DNA of 7,630 bases from Phytoactinopolyspora endophytica (GCF_004138495.1 NZ_ML142852.1:95925-103554), one strand, 5' to 3'; shown: positions 1 through 6,435, counted from the first letter of the stretch. Program-made: numbers and translations. The notes: a model not told the origin generated them from the sequence alone.

Positions 1-296
1 GCCTCGAGGTCCAGGTCCTCGAGCTCGTCCCAGTCAGCGAGCCGATACGCATCGACATGCACCAGCGCAGCGCCCGCCACCAAAGACGGATGAACCCGGG
101 CGATGATGAACGTGGGCGAGGCGATCGGGCCGCGGACGCCCATGCCCGCGCCGATGCCCTGGGTCAACGTCGTCTTACCGGCGCCCAGGCCGCCCCCGAG
201 CAGCACCAGGTCACCGGCGCGAAGCAGCGTTGCCAGTTGTTCGCCCAACGCATGCATGGACTGTGCGTCCGGAACATCGAACTCGATCATCGACAT
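1..296 (-). CDS. tsaE: TsaE, tRNA threonylcarbamoyladenosine (t6A) biosynthesis ATPase, partial (3' end outside window)
   Basis: TsaE is the cytoplasmic P-loop ATPase that works with TsaB and TsaD to install t6A at position 37 of ANN-decoding tRNAs. The first 98 residues are visible. A Walker A loop, GGGLGAGKTT, lies at residues 34-43, followed by the family's SPTF motif and the RVHPSL and HVDAYRL stretches, the latter being the Walker B-like region. The protein is cut by the window edge at about two thirds of the usual 150-170 residues. The start is ATG at 296: GGAG (303-306) sits 6 nt upstream and overlaps the TAG stop of the hydrolase gene, so the two are probably translationally coupled. 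A second in-frame ATG at 290 is possible but worse spaced. In Walker A the position usually Asp or Glu (GDLGAGKT or GELGAGKT) is Gly. In relatives tsaB, rimI and tsaD commonly follow; that is expectation, not seen here. Confidence 0.95.
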   Translation of the reverse strand, partial: MSMIEFDVPDAQSMHALGEQLATLLRAGDLVLLGGGLGAGKTTLTQGIGAGMGVRGPIASPTFIIARVHPSLVAGAALVHVDAYRLADWDELEDLDLE

Positions 297-305
297 CTGA
301 CTCTC

Positions 306-1487
306 CTACCGCCCATGCCCCGCAATGCTCGTGACCTTGGTCACGGACTGCCTCCGTCGAGGGACCCCGCGGCGCACCTGCTCGATCAAGGAAGCCAGGT
401 GTTCCGTGACCAGTTCATGACGTTCAAGCAGGACCATGTGCCCGGAGTCGGCGACTTCGACGTACTCGGCCATCGGCAACGCGGCGGCGATGTCCCGGCC
501 GTGCTGCACCGGTGTGAGATGGTCGTCCTCCGCCGCGATGACGAGTCCGGGGATCCGGGCCAGCACCGGAAGCGCCGCGTGCGCATCGATCCCCCACACC
601 ACCGGCAGGAACTCAGCCAGCACGTCCACCGGAGTCGATGCGTTCATGGCTGCGGTGAACTCCACCAGCGCCGGCGACCCACCTCCCGCGAACGAATAAC
701 GACGCGTGATGACGTATCCGAGGTCGCTCCCCACGCGCCGTCCGCGCTCGATCAGTTCGGGGCGTCGCGCCAGCGCCGCGACCAGCCCGGGTGCGCTACG
801 GCTGGCCAGTCGTCCGAGCGGAGCCGGGAGACCGAGAGTTGTGCTGTTCAGGCCCTTCGCGCTCGTCGTGATCAGGGCTACCCCTCGTACCCGGTCGCCG
901 AAGAGCTCGGGGTGCTCCAACGCCAGCGCGAGCACGGTCATGCCGCCCATCGAGTGTCCGACGAGCACGACCGGCCCCTGTGGCGCGACGGCCTCGAGCA
1001 CGGCGGCCAGGTCCGCCGCCAGCCGCTCCCGGACGATCGTCTGCCGCTTACTGTCCCCTCCGTCCTCTTCTTCAGGAACGTGCCCCGCAAGGCCGGGGAA
1101 GGCGTCCTCGTCCGGCGCCGCGCCGGACCGGCCGTGCTGGCGCTGGTCCCAGAACACCAGGCGTGCTGTGCCACGCAGGTCCCGCCGCTGGAAGTGCCAG
1201 GAGTCCTGGGTCAGGGCGTAGCCGTGGCTGAACACGACCGTGACCTCGGCAGGCGTGTCCAGCTCGTCCACCTCCACGTAGAGTGGCGCACCGTCGTCGG
1301 CGACGACGATCTGGGCGTTGCCACGCAGCGATCCGAAAGGTTCGTCCGCGTACGGGTCGTCGCTACGCAGCGACCGCCCCATGACGTACCGCTCGGCCGC
1401 AAACCCGACAGCCGCGCCGGCCGCCGCCACGCCCAGCCAGCCTCCGACCGCGCCGGCCGCTTTCCCGGCGGCCATGAACCTACTCAA
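306..1487 (-). CDS. Alpha/beta hydrolase with N-terminal membrane segment, in the alr-tsaE operon
   Basis: A 393-residue alpha/beta-hydrolase-fold protein; substrate unknown. Residues about 10-31 form an Ala/Gly-rich hydrophobic segment that could be an uncleaved signal anchor. The hydrolase core then shows the oxyanion-region motif FSHGY (86-90), the DQRQHGRSG loop (114-122), the nucleophile elbow GHSMGG with Ser179, the acid Asp322 in AAEDDHLTP and the catalytic His350 in DSGHMV, so the triad is complete. Residues about 123-147 are an acidic, Pro/Gly-rich insertion after HGRSG that looks like a disordered loop. The start is TTG at 1487: GGAGGA (1494-1499) leaves a 7-nt spacer to it, while the in-frame ATG at 1475 would be 19 nt away. 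TTG overlaps the alr stop as TTGA. A hydrolase in this position between alr and tsaE is common in actinomycetes, which suggests a cell-envelope role, but no specific reaction can be assigned. Confidence 0.93.
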   Translation of the reverse strand: MSRFMAAGKAAGAVGGWLGVAAAGAAVGFAAERYVMGRSLRSDDPYADEPFGSLRGNAQIVVADDGAPLYVEVDELDTPAEVTVVFSHGYALTQDSWHFQRRDLRGTARLVFWDQRQHGRSGAAPDEDAFPGLAGHVPEEEDGGDSKRQTIVRERLAADLAAVLEAVAPQGPVVLVGHSMGGMTVLALALEHPELFGDRVRGVALITTSAKGLNSTTLGLPAPLGRLASRSAPGLVAALARRPELIERGRRVGSDLGYVITRRYSFAGGGSPALVEFTAAMNASTPVDVLAEFLPVVWGIDAHAALPVLARIPGLVIAAEDDHLTPVQHGRDIAAALPMAEYVEVADSGHMVLLERHELVTEHLASLIEQVRRGVPRRRQSVTKVTSIAGHGR

Positions 1488-2635
1488 AGGGCTTCCTCCA
1501 TGCCGATGTACGTCCGTGGCATACGCGGCGCGAAGCGGGTGACGATCTCATAAGAGATCGTGCGGCACGCCTGGGCCCAGTCCTGAGCCGTGGGTTCGCC
1601 CGCCGCGGCATCCCCGAAGAGCACGACCTCGTCACCGGCCCGGAGGTCGTCGTCGCCGAGATCAACGACGAACTGGTCCATGCACACACGCCCAGCGACG
1701 CGCCGGACCCGGCCGCCGACGAGCACCGGGGCACCCGGGTCACCCTCCCCGCCGGAGCCGTGCCGCGGTACGCCGTCGGCGTATCCCAACGGCACCAGGC
1801 CGAGGTTGGTCTCCCGGTCGGTGATGTAGACGTGACCGTACGAGACTCCGTGGCCCGCCGGCACCCGCTTGACGAGCGCCAGCCGGGCGCGCACGGACAT
1901 CGCCGGCCGCAGCCCCACGTCGCCCGGACCGACGACGTCCGGCATCGGCGACAGGCCGTAACTCGCCAAGCCGGTCCGTACCAGATCGAAGTGGGCCCGC
2001 GGGAGCAGCAGCGCCGCGGCGGAGTTGGCCAGATGCCGCACCTCGGGCCGCACACCGCGTGCCTCCGCCCACGCGACCGCATTCTCGAAAGCCGCGATCT
2101 GCGCCGTGTTGGTCGGATGTCGCGGCGAGTCGGCGATGGCGAAATGCGACCACAGGCCGACGACGTTCACCAGGCCTTCTGCCTGTGCCTTCAACGCTGT
2201 GTCGATGAGGGCGGGCCAGTCCGCCTCGGGAGCACCGGAACGGCCGAGCCCGGAGTCGACCTTGAGGTGCAGCCGCGCTGTGCGGCCCGTCTCCCGCGCC
2301 GCGGCGGTGATCTCCTCGACCGTCCACGGCGCCGACGCGGACACGTCGATACCCGCGGCCAGCGCATCCGTCCATCGCTCACCGGGAGCGAACAGCCATG
2401 ACATCAGCCGGCCGCCGATCCCCGCAGCGCGCAAGGCCAGCGCCTCGCTCAGGGCCGCGGTGCCCAGCCACGTCGCTCCGCCAGCCTGGGCGGCCCTGGC
2501 GGCGGGTACCAGCCCGTGACCGTACGCGTCGCCTTTCACCACGACCATCACATCAGCGGCGCCGGCACGCGCGCGGAGCTCGGCGACGTTGTCCCGGATG
2601 GCCGACAAGTCGATGCGGACGGCTGCGTGCGACAC
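1484..2635 (-). CDS. alr: Alanine racemase (PLP-dependent)
   Basis: Interconverts L- and D-alanine in the cytoplasm, supplying D-Ala for peptidoglycan. With the start used here the protein has 383 residues, the normal family length. The PLP lysine is Lys34 in VVKGDAYGHG, the second catalytic base is Tyr266 in GVSYGH, and the PLP-barrel motifs HLKVDSGLGRSG (123-134), HLANS (201-205), RTGLASYG (220-227) and the C-terminal CMDQ are all present. The usual KA(D/N)AYGHG is KGDAYGHG here. The start is GTG at 2635: AGAGG at 2643-2647 leaves a 7-nt spacer, and the catalytic residues then fall at near-canonical numbers. A GTG at 2659 (391 residues) is the main alternative. The frame stays open up to a TTG at 2839 that overlaps the preceding gene, but that stretch does not look like racemase. 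The stop overlaps the hydrolase start by 4 nt. Confidence 0.97.
   Translation of the reverse strand: MSHAAVRIDLSAIRDNVAELRARAGAADVMVVVKGDAYGHGLVPAARAAQAGGATWLGTAALSEALALRAAGIGGRLMSWLFAPGERWTDALAAGIDVSASAPWTVEEITAAARETGRTARLHLKVDSGLGRSGAPEADWPALIDTALKAQAEGLVNVVGLWSHFAIADSPRHPTNTAQIAAFENAVAWAEARGVRPEVRHLANSAAALLLPRAHFDLVRTGLASYGLSPMPDVVGPGDVGLRPAMSVRARLALVKRVPAGHGVSYGHVYITDRETNLGLVPLGYADGVPRHGSGGEGDPGAPVLVGGRVRRVAGRVCMDQFVVDLGDDDLRAGDEVVLFGDAAAGEPTAQDWAQACRTISYEIVTRFAPRMPRTYIGMEEAL
1488..1499 (-). promoter_or_regulatory. Ribosome-binding site that fixes the TTG start of the hydrolase gene
   Basis: On the minus strand GGAGGA at 1499-1494 lies inside the last codons of alr, 7 nt before TTG at 1487. 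It is a near-perfect Shine-Dalgarno site at optimal spacing for TTG and too far for the ATG at 1475. This supports a TTGA stop/start overlap and translational coupling to alr. Confidence 0.8.
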
Positions 2636-2706
2636 CGCACCGCCTCTGTGATCGTCCACGGCGCTGATTCTCTCAGAAACGCCGTGTGGGAGTTGCACGA
2701 CAGTCT

Positions 2707-2815
2707 TGGGAGGTGGGCGAAAGATCTCCCGGCTCAAGCCCAACCGGGCCACAGACCGGCCGGACCCCGACACACCCACGCAACCCGCCGCCGGGAGATC
2801 CACTCCCACCTCCCA
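2707..2815. repeat. Long imperfect inverted repeat in the alr leader
   Basis: The left arm at 2707-2733 and the right arm at 2790-2815 are inverted copies. TGGGAGGTGGG and GATCTCCCGGC match exactly; only 4-5 central bases differ between them. The loop is 56 nt. The pair fills most of the gap between the NAD(P)HX repair gene and alr, on the transcribed leader side of alr. Each arm is itself partly self-complementary (GGGAG with CTCCC), so local hairpins compete with the long-range stem. No T-tract follows, so it is not a standard intrinsic terminator. No target-site duplication flanks it, which argues against a miniature transposon. Function is unknown; an RNA regulatory structure is possible. 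Confidence 0.7.
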
Positions 2816-2835
2816 GGACCGCAGGACATTTCTCC

Positions 2836-4401
2836 TCAAGGACGGCAGAGCGCCGCGAGGACGCCGGGAAGCGCATCCAGGATGTCGCTCGCGCTGGGCC
2901 TCCCGGACGATCCCGCGGCCACCTGACCGGCCATGCCGTGGACGTATGCGGCGAGGCTGCCGGCGTCGAGCGGGCTCAGACCGGCCGCCAGCAATGCCCC
3001 GGCCAGCCCGGCCAGCACGTCACCAGAGCCAGCGGTGGCGAGAGCCGGGGTACCGGTCGGGTTCACTCGGACCCGGCCGTCCGGGGCGGCCACCAACGTG
3101 GTCGAGCCTTTCAGCAGCACCGTGGCGTTCCAGCGGCGCGCGGCTTGGACGACGTGGTGCAGACGACGCGCCTCGACGTCGGCTCGCTCAGCCCGCGCCA
3201 TCCGCGCCAGCTCACCCGCGTGCGGGGTGAGTAGCGCGGGGGTCTCGAACCGCGACGGCAGGCGGCGCAGCCCGTCGGCGTCGACCAGGACAGGGAGACC
3301 CGAGCTCAGAACGGTGGCGACCTCGTCGTCCCTGCCGTCGCCGAGCCCCGAGCCGACAGCCCACGCCTGCACCCGGCCGGCAGCGGCGGCATCCGGTGTG
3401 ACCACCGTCTCGGGCCAGCGTTCCAGCACGTTGCCGGCGACCGCATCCGGACCGGCGTAGCGGACCATCCCGGCTCCGCCGTGCACCGCCCCTCCAGCCG
3501 CCAGCACGGCGGCACCCTTGTACTGCGCCGAACCGGCGAGCAAGCCCAGAACACCCCGGCGGTACTTGTCCGTGTTCCGAGCGGGCTCCGGAAACAGTTC
3601 GACGACGTCCGCGAGCTCGAGCATCTCGACCGCAGGAGCCGGCAGGTGCGGGCCCAGGCCGATGTCCACCAGCTCCACATGTCCGACCGCTTCGGCCGCC
3701 GGGTCGACGAGCAGTCCGATCTTGTGAGTCCCGAACGTCACAGTCGTGTCGGCTCGCATATGCGGCCCCGACGTCTCACCCGTGTCCGCGTCGATACCGC
3801 TCGGCAGGTCGACGGCGACGACGTGCCCCGGGGCATCGGCGACGAGCTCGGCGAGCTTCGCCGCGTCGTCGCGCAGACCGCCTCTTCCACCGATGCCGAG
3901 AATTCCGTCGACGACGAGGTCGGCCCGGCGGATGGCATCGGCCGTACCCGGTGTGATCGGATCGCCGTCGCCGGATACCACGGCGCCTCCGGCGGCACGA
4001 AAAGCGCCGAGGCCGTCCGCGTGGACCCGGTCATGACGGACCAGCACCGCGTCGACACGCGCTCCGCGCCGAGCCAGCCGCGCACCCGCCCAGAGTGCGT
4101 CTCCTCCGTTGTCGCCGCCGCCGACCAGGAGCACGATACGCGCTCCGTATGGCCCGCCCCTTCGGCGTTCGCCGCGACGGCGGCTTCCGCCGGGACGACC
4201 TGCCGATTCTCCCGTTTCGCGCAGCCACAGCTCGGGATCGGTGTTTCGCGTTCCGCGGTGGCCGTGCTCGCCGCGCAGCGACCGCACACAGACGGCCGCG
4301 AGTCCGGCCGCGGCCCGCTGCATCAGCTCCCCTTCAGGCAACGTCGCCATCAGCGTCGCCTCGGCCGCCCGAACGTCGGCCACGGAATGCGCACGGATCA
4401 T
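2836..4401 (-). CDS. nnr: Bifunctional NAD(P)H-hydrate epimerase / ADP-dependent NAD(P)H-hydrate dehydratase
   Basis: A 521-residue repair enzyme for NAD(P)HX, the hydrated, inactive form of NAD(P)H. The N-terminal epimerase domain (about 1-250) interconverts R- and S-NAD(P)HX. It shows VGGGDNGGDA (93-102), VVDGILGIG with Asp165 and AVDLPSGIDADTG (196-208). The C-terminal ribokinase-like dehydratase domain (about 276-515) restores NAD(P)H using ADP. It shows NTDKYRRG, HGGAGMVRYAGP, VDADGL, TPHAGE and the catalytic loop AGSGDVLAG with Asp461. The start is ATG at 4401, giving the family-like MIRAHSV; GGAG at 4412-4415 lies 10 nt upstream. A GTG at 4419 would add six residues but has no good ribosome site. 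Residues about 44-83 are an unusual Arg/Gly-rich insertion just before the epimerase core strand. The protein ends 176-200 nt before alr. Confidence 0.96.
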   Translation of the reverse strand: MIRAHSVADVRAAEATLMATLPEGELMQRAAAGLAAVCVRSLRGEHGHRGTRNTDPELWLRETGESAGRPGGSRRRGERRRGGPYGARIVLLVGGGDNGGDALWAGARLARRGARVDAVLVRHDRVHADGLGAFRAAGGAVVSGDGDPITPGTADAIRRADLVVDGILGIGGRGGLRDDAAKLAELVADAPGHVVAVDLPSGIDADTGETSGPHMRADTTVTFGTHKIGLLVDPAAEAVGHVELVDIGLGPHLPAPAVEMLELADVVELFPEPARNTDKYRRGVLGLLAGSAQYKGAAVLAAGGAVHGGAGMVRYAGPDAVAGNVLERWPETVVTPDAAAAGRVQAWAVGSGLGDGRDDEVATVLSSGLPVLVDADGLRRLPSRFETPALLTPHAGELARMARAERADVEARRLHHVVQAARRWNATVLLKGSTTLVAAPDGRVRVNPTGTPALATAGSGDVLAGLAGALLAAGLSPLDAGSLAAYVHGMAGQVAAGSSGRPSASDILDALPGVLAALCRP

Positions 4402-4522
4402 CTGCTGTGTTCTCCCCACGCACCGGTCATCTCGTCACCCGGCACGTTCTCATCACTGCGGCCGGCATGATCACCTGCATGGTCCCGCATCGCCGCATCA
4501 TGCGAGCTTCTGCCCCCGCTGG
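4402..4522. other. Intergenic spacer between acpS and the NAD(P)HX repair gene; no identifiable content
   Basis: This 121-nt spacer holds only the ribosome-binding region of the repair gene (GGGGAGA at 4411-4417). I see no strong hairpin, T-tract, promoter pair or convincing small gene. A 24-codon minus-strand frame beginning with two ATGs near 4500 has no supporting feature. Confidence 0.5.
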
Positions 4523-4882
4523 TCACGACGGCGTACCCTCCAGGACCACCATGGCGGAGGCGACGCCGGCGTCGTGCGACAGGGACAGGTGGAGGCTCTG
4601 CACGCCCAGCTCGGTGCAACGGCGCTCCACGCTACCGCTGACGCTGAACCATGGCCGCCCTGCGTCGTCGCTGACTACCTCCGCATCGTGCCACTGCAAC
4701 CCGACCGGCGCACCCAGCGCTTTCGCCAACGCTTCCTTCGCGGCGAACCGCGCCGCCTGGGAAGGGACCGAGCGCTTCCGCTCGTCGGGCGTGAAGACAC
4801 GCTCCGCGAACGCAGGCGTGCGCTCCAGCGTCTCCGCGAATCGTCCGATGTCGACGACATCGATCCCTACGCCTACGATCAC
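4523..4882 (-). CDS. acpS: Holo-[acyl-carrier-protein] synthase
   Basis: Transfers the 4'-phosphopantetheine arm of coenzyme A to the serine of apo-acyl carrier protein, activating fatty-acid synthesis and possibly other carrier proteins. The 119-residue length is normal. Magnesium/CoA-binding motifs are present: GVGIDVVDI at the N-terminus (Asp8) and [13 protein letters not shown] (Glu50 in the KEA motif). The C-terminal [17 protein letters not shown] matches the family's final strands. The start is GTG at 4882, which gives the family-typical [12 protein letters not shown]; the ribosome site is weak (AAGGG immediately upstream, spacing too short). It lies 67 nt downstream of the sulfatase on the same strand and 121 nt upstream of the repair gene. 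Nothing in the 4883-4949 spacer looks like a terminator, so read-through from the sulfatase is possible. Confidence 0.96.
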   Translation of the reverse strand: MIVGVGIDVVDIGRFAETLERTPAFAERVFTPDERKRSVPSQAARFAAKEALAKALGAPVGLQWHDAEVVSDDAGRPWFSVSGSVERRCTELGVQSLHLSLSHDAGVASAMVVLEGTPS

Positions 4883-4949
4883 ACCCTTCAGCCTACGGGC
4901 TCGACCCGCCCACCTCGCGCCACCGGCTCACCTCTTCAGCGTTCGGCTG

Positions 4950-6344
4950 TCACGGCAGGTCGCCGGCCTCACGCTGGAGGCGGTCCAGTTCGACTTCGAG
5001 ATCCTTACGGACGGCGGCGTAGTCGGGCTCGTCATAGACGCTACGCAGCTCCATCGGGTCGTGCTCCAGATCGAACAGTTCCCACTCCGGATCGAAGCGC
5101 CGATCGGAACTGCCCGGTGCTCCCTTTCCCTCGCCGTAGTAACAGATCAGCTTGTATCGGTCGGTGCGCACTCCGTAATGAGCGCGGGCGTGATGGATGC
5201 TGTCGTCATGCATCCAGTAGCGGTAGTACATCGACGTCCGCCAATCATCCGGACGCTCGCCGCGGAGCAGCGGCACCATACTGCGGCCCTGCATGGTGGG
5301 TAGATCCGGTACGCCGGCCAGGTCGCAGAAGGTCTGCGCGAAGTCCAGGTTCAGCACGATGTCGTCGTTCACGGATCCCGCCGCGATCTGGCGGGGATAG
5401 CGGATCAGCAGGGGCATGCGCAGCGACTCCTCGTACATGAACCGCTTGTCGTACCAGCCATGATCGCCGAGGAAGAATCCCTGGTCAGAGGTGTAGACGA
5501 CGAGTGTGTCCTCGGTCAGTCCGGCGTCGTCCAGGTAGTCCAGAAGCCGGCCGACGTTGTCGTCGACGGACGCCACACAGCGCAGATAGTCCTTGATGTA
5601 GCGCTGATACTTCCAGGCCAGTTCCTCATCCGCGGAGAGCCCGTCCGGCACCGGCTCCTTCAGATCTCGCGGGTTCAGGTCGTCGGCGACGCGCATCGCC
5701 GCCGCGGCGGCGGCTTCGGAACGTCCCGCGTAGTCGTCGCGCAGCGTGTCCGGCTCGGGGATGTCGACGTCGTCGTACATGTGCGCGTGCTTCTCGTCCG
5801 GCTCCCACGGACGGTGCGGCGCCTTGTGGTGGACGAGCAGGCAGAACGGACGTTCCTCATCCCGCCGCCCCAACCAATCCAGGGCGAGATCGGTGATGAT
5901 GTCGGTGGCGTACCCCTCACGCACGTGCCGCCCAGCCGGCGAGATCATCTCCGGATCGTGGTAGTCGCCCTGGTCCGGCAGGACCTCCCACTCATCGAAG
6001 CCACGTGGATCGTGTACGCCGCCATGGCCGAGGTGCCATTTGCCGAACAGCGCGGTCTGGTAGCCGCTCTCCTGCAGCATCCCGGCGAACGTGGGCAGCC
6101 GGGAGTCGAAGTGGGTGGCCAGCGTGGTCACGCCGGTGCGATGGCTGTGCATCCCGGTCAGGATGGTCGCGCGGCTCGGCGTGCACAACGCGTTGGTGCA
6201 GAAGCAGTTGTCGAACCGCATGCCCTCATCCGCGAGGCGATCGAGGTGCGGAGTCGTGTTGATCCGGCTCCCGTACGCGCTCATCGCGTGCGACGCGTGA
6301 TCGTCGGTCATGACGAACACGATGTTGGGCAGTGTCTGAGTCAC
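4950..6344 (-). CDS. Formylglycine-dependent sulfatase (type I, S1 family), apparently cytoplasmic
   Basis: Hydrolyses a sulfate ester, probably on a sugar or glycan; the exact substrate cannot be read from sequence. It has 464 residues. Metal-binding Asp14-Asp15 lie in MTDDHASH. The full sulfatase signature ALCTPSRATILTG carries Cys54, which a formylglycine-generating enzyme must oxidise (none is encoded in this window). Further active-site motifs are FGKWHLGHG (Lys102, His104), HHKAPHRP (His177), TSDQGFFLGDHG (Asp287) and WYDKRFMYEESLR (Lys300). The last is typical of glycan sulfatases related to N-acetylglucosamine-6-sulfatases. The start is GTG at 6344, because GGAGGAG (6349-6355) is ideally placed; a longer frame from 6413 would run through the promoter region. 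Translation then begins straight into the catalytic fold with no signal peptide or membrane segment, so the substrate is probably imported first. It is divergent from a ROK regulator. Confidence 0.95.
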   Translation of the reverse strand: MTQTLPNIVFVMTDDHASHAMSAYGSRINTTPHLDRLADEGMRFDNCFCTNALCTPSRATILTGMHSHRTGVTTLATHFDSRLPTFAGMLQESGYQTALFGKWHLGHGGVHDPRGFDEWEVLPDQGDYHDPEMISPAGRHVREGYATDIITDLALDWLGRRDEERPFCLLVHHKAPHRPWEPDEKHAHMYDDVDIPEPDTLRDDYAGRSEAAAAAAMRVADDLNPRDLKEPVPDGLSADEELAWKYQRYIKDYLRCVASVDDNVGRLLDYLDDAGLTEDTLVVYTSDQGFFLGDHGWYDKRFMYEESLRMPLLIRYPRQIAAGSVNDDIVLNLDFAQTFCDLAGVPDLPTMQGRSMVPLLRGERPDDWRTSMYYRYWMHDDSIHHARAHYGVRTDRYKLICYYGEGKGAPGSSDRRFDPEWELFDLEHDPMELRSVYDEPDYAAVRKDLEVELDRLQREAGDLP

Positions 6345-6351
6345 GTGACTC
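6338..6351. promoter_or_regulatory. 14-bp perfect palindrome over the sulfatase start codon
   Basis: GAGTCACGTGACTC is a perfect palindrome covering the GTG start (6342-6344) and the edge of its ribosome site (GGAGGAG, 6349-6355). It could be a protein-binding site, or form a small stem (GAGTC/GACTC) limiting initiation. It could also be chance, since one half is partly dictated by coding sequence and the other by the ribosome site. Confidence 0.4.
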
Positions 6352-6385
6352 CTCCAAGGCGTTCCAGCGCCGGCGGCGGCTCCCG

Positions 6386-6413
6386 ACATTAATTGCGTGT
6401 TTGCTGCAATCAA
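6386..6413 (-). promoter_or_regulatory. Predicted sulfatase promoter
   Basis: Reading the minus strand, a -35 element TTGATT (6413-6408) is followed after 16 nt by a -10 element TAATGT (6391-6386), which fits the actinobacterial TAnnnT pattern. Transcription would start near 6378-6380, leaving a leader of about 35 nt containing GGAGGAG. It lies in the only AT-rich patch of the window and coincides with the 6388-6414 inverted repeat. Confidence 0.5.
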
Positions 6414-6414
6414 T
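6388..6414. promoter_or_regulatory. Operator-like inverted repeat between the sulfatase and ROK genes
   Basis: ATTAATTGC (6388-6396) and GCAATCAAT (6406-6414) are inverted copies with 8 of 9 positions matching and a 9-nt spacer. A smaller perfect palindrome, TTGCTGCAA (6401-6409), is nested inside. The element covers both -35 and -10 of the sulfatase promoter and the -35 of the ROK promoter. AT-rich palindromes are known targets of ROK repressors such as NagC and Mlc, so binding by the divergent ROK protein is the natural inference. Confidence 0.5.
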
Positions 6415-6430
6415 TTGTCTCTAGTAACTT
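6401..6430 (+). promoter_or_regulatory. Predicted promoter of the ROK gene, probably giving a leaderless mRNA
   Basis: A -35-like TTGCTG (6401-6406) is followed after 18 nt by TAACTT (6425-6430), a TAnnnT -10 element. The ATG is only 7 nt further on at 6438, so transcription would begin at or next to the start codon. There is no Shine-Dalgarno sequence before the ATG, which agrees with leaderless expression, common in actinobacteria. Confidence 0.5.
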
Positions 6431-6435
6431 ACGAG
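6421..6435. promoter_or_regulatory. 15-bp imperfect palindrome just before the ROK start codon
   Basis: CTAGTAACTTACGAG is symmetrical about C6428, with one mismatched pair; the core GTAA-C-TTAC is perfect. It covers the predicted -10 of the ROK gene and ends 2 nt before its ATG. This suits an autoregulatory operator. Its half-site differs from that of the 6388-6414 repeat, so it may bind a different protein or be incidental. Confidence 0.35.

Noticed and set aside
57..1553. Plus-strand open frame of 498 codons opposite tsaE, the hydrolase and the end of alr
   Set aside because: It is antisense to three genes with complete catalytic motifs, shows no domain, and is rich in His, Arg, Gln and Pro as expected of the reverse frame of high-GC coding DNA.
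2707..2815. Inverted repeat as a miniature transposon or intrinsic terminator
   Set aside because: No duplicated target bases flank the arms (AGTCT against GGACC), and no T-tract follows the stem on either strand.
2636..2839. N-terminal extension of alr up to a TTG at 2839 (451 residues)
   Set aside because: The TTG has no ribosome site, the added residues do not resemble racemase, about 13 of 48 codons checked end in A or T (more than in the genes here), and the stretch contains the long inverted repeat. An internal GTG after GGGAGG near 2803 is formally possible but equally unsupported by homology.
4425..4502. 24-codon minus-strand frame beginning ATGATG in the acpS to repair-gene spacer
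   Set aside because: Weak ribosome site, no motif, and random frames of this length are common in such DNA.
4883..4949. CGGG-TCGAG-CCCG hairpin as a terminator between sulfatase and acpS
   Set aside because: The stem is only 4 bp and no T-tract follows it.
4095..5440. Overlapping plus-strand open frames of 402 and 443 codons opposite the repair gene, acpS and sulfatase
   Set aside because: Both cross three real minus-strand genes and their spacers, have low-complexity Arg/Pro/Ser composition, and lack any recognisable motif.
6345..6413. Extended sulfatase N-terminus starting at 6413
   Set aside because: It would translate the AT-rich promoter/operator region and the GC-rich leader, has no ribosome site, and is less plausible than GTG 6344 with GGAGGAG.
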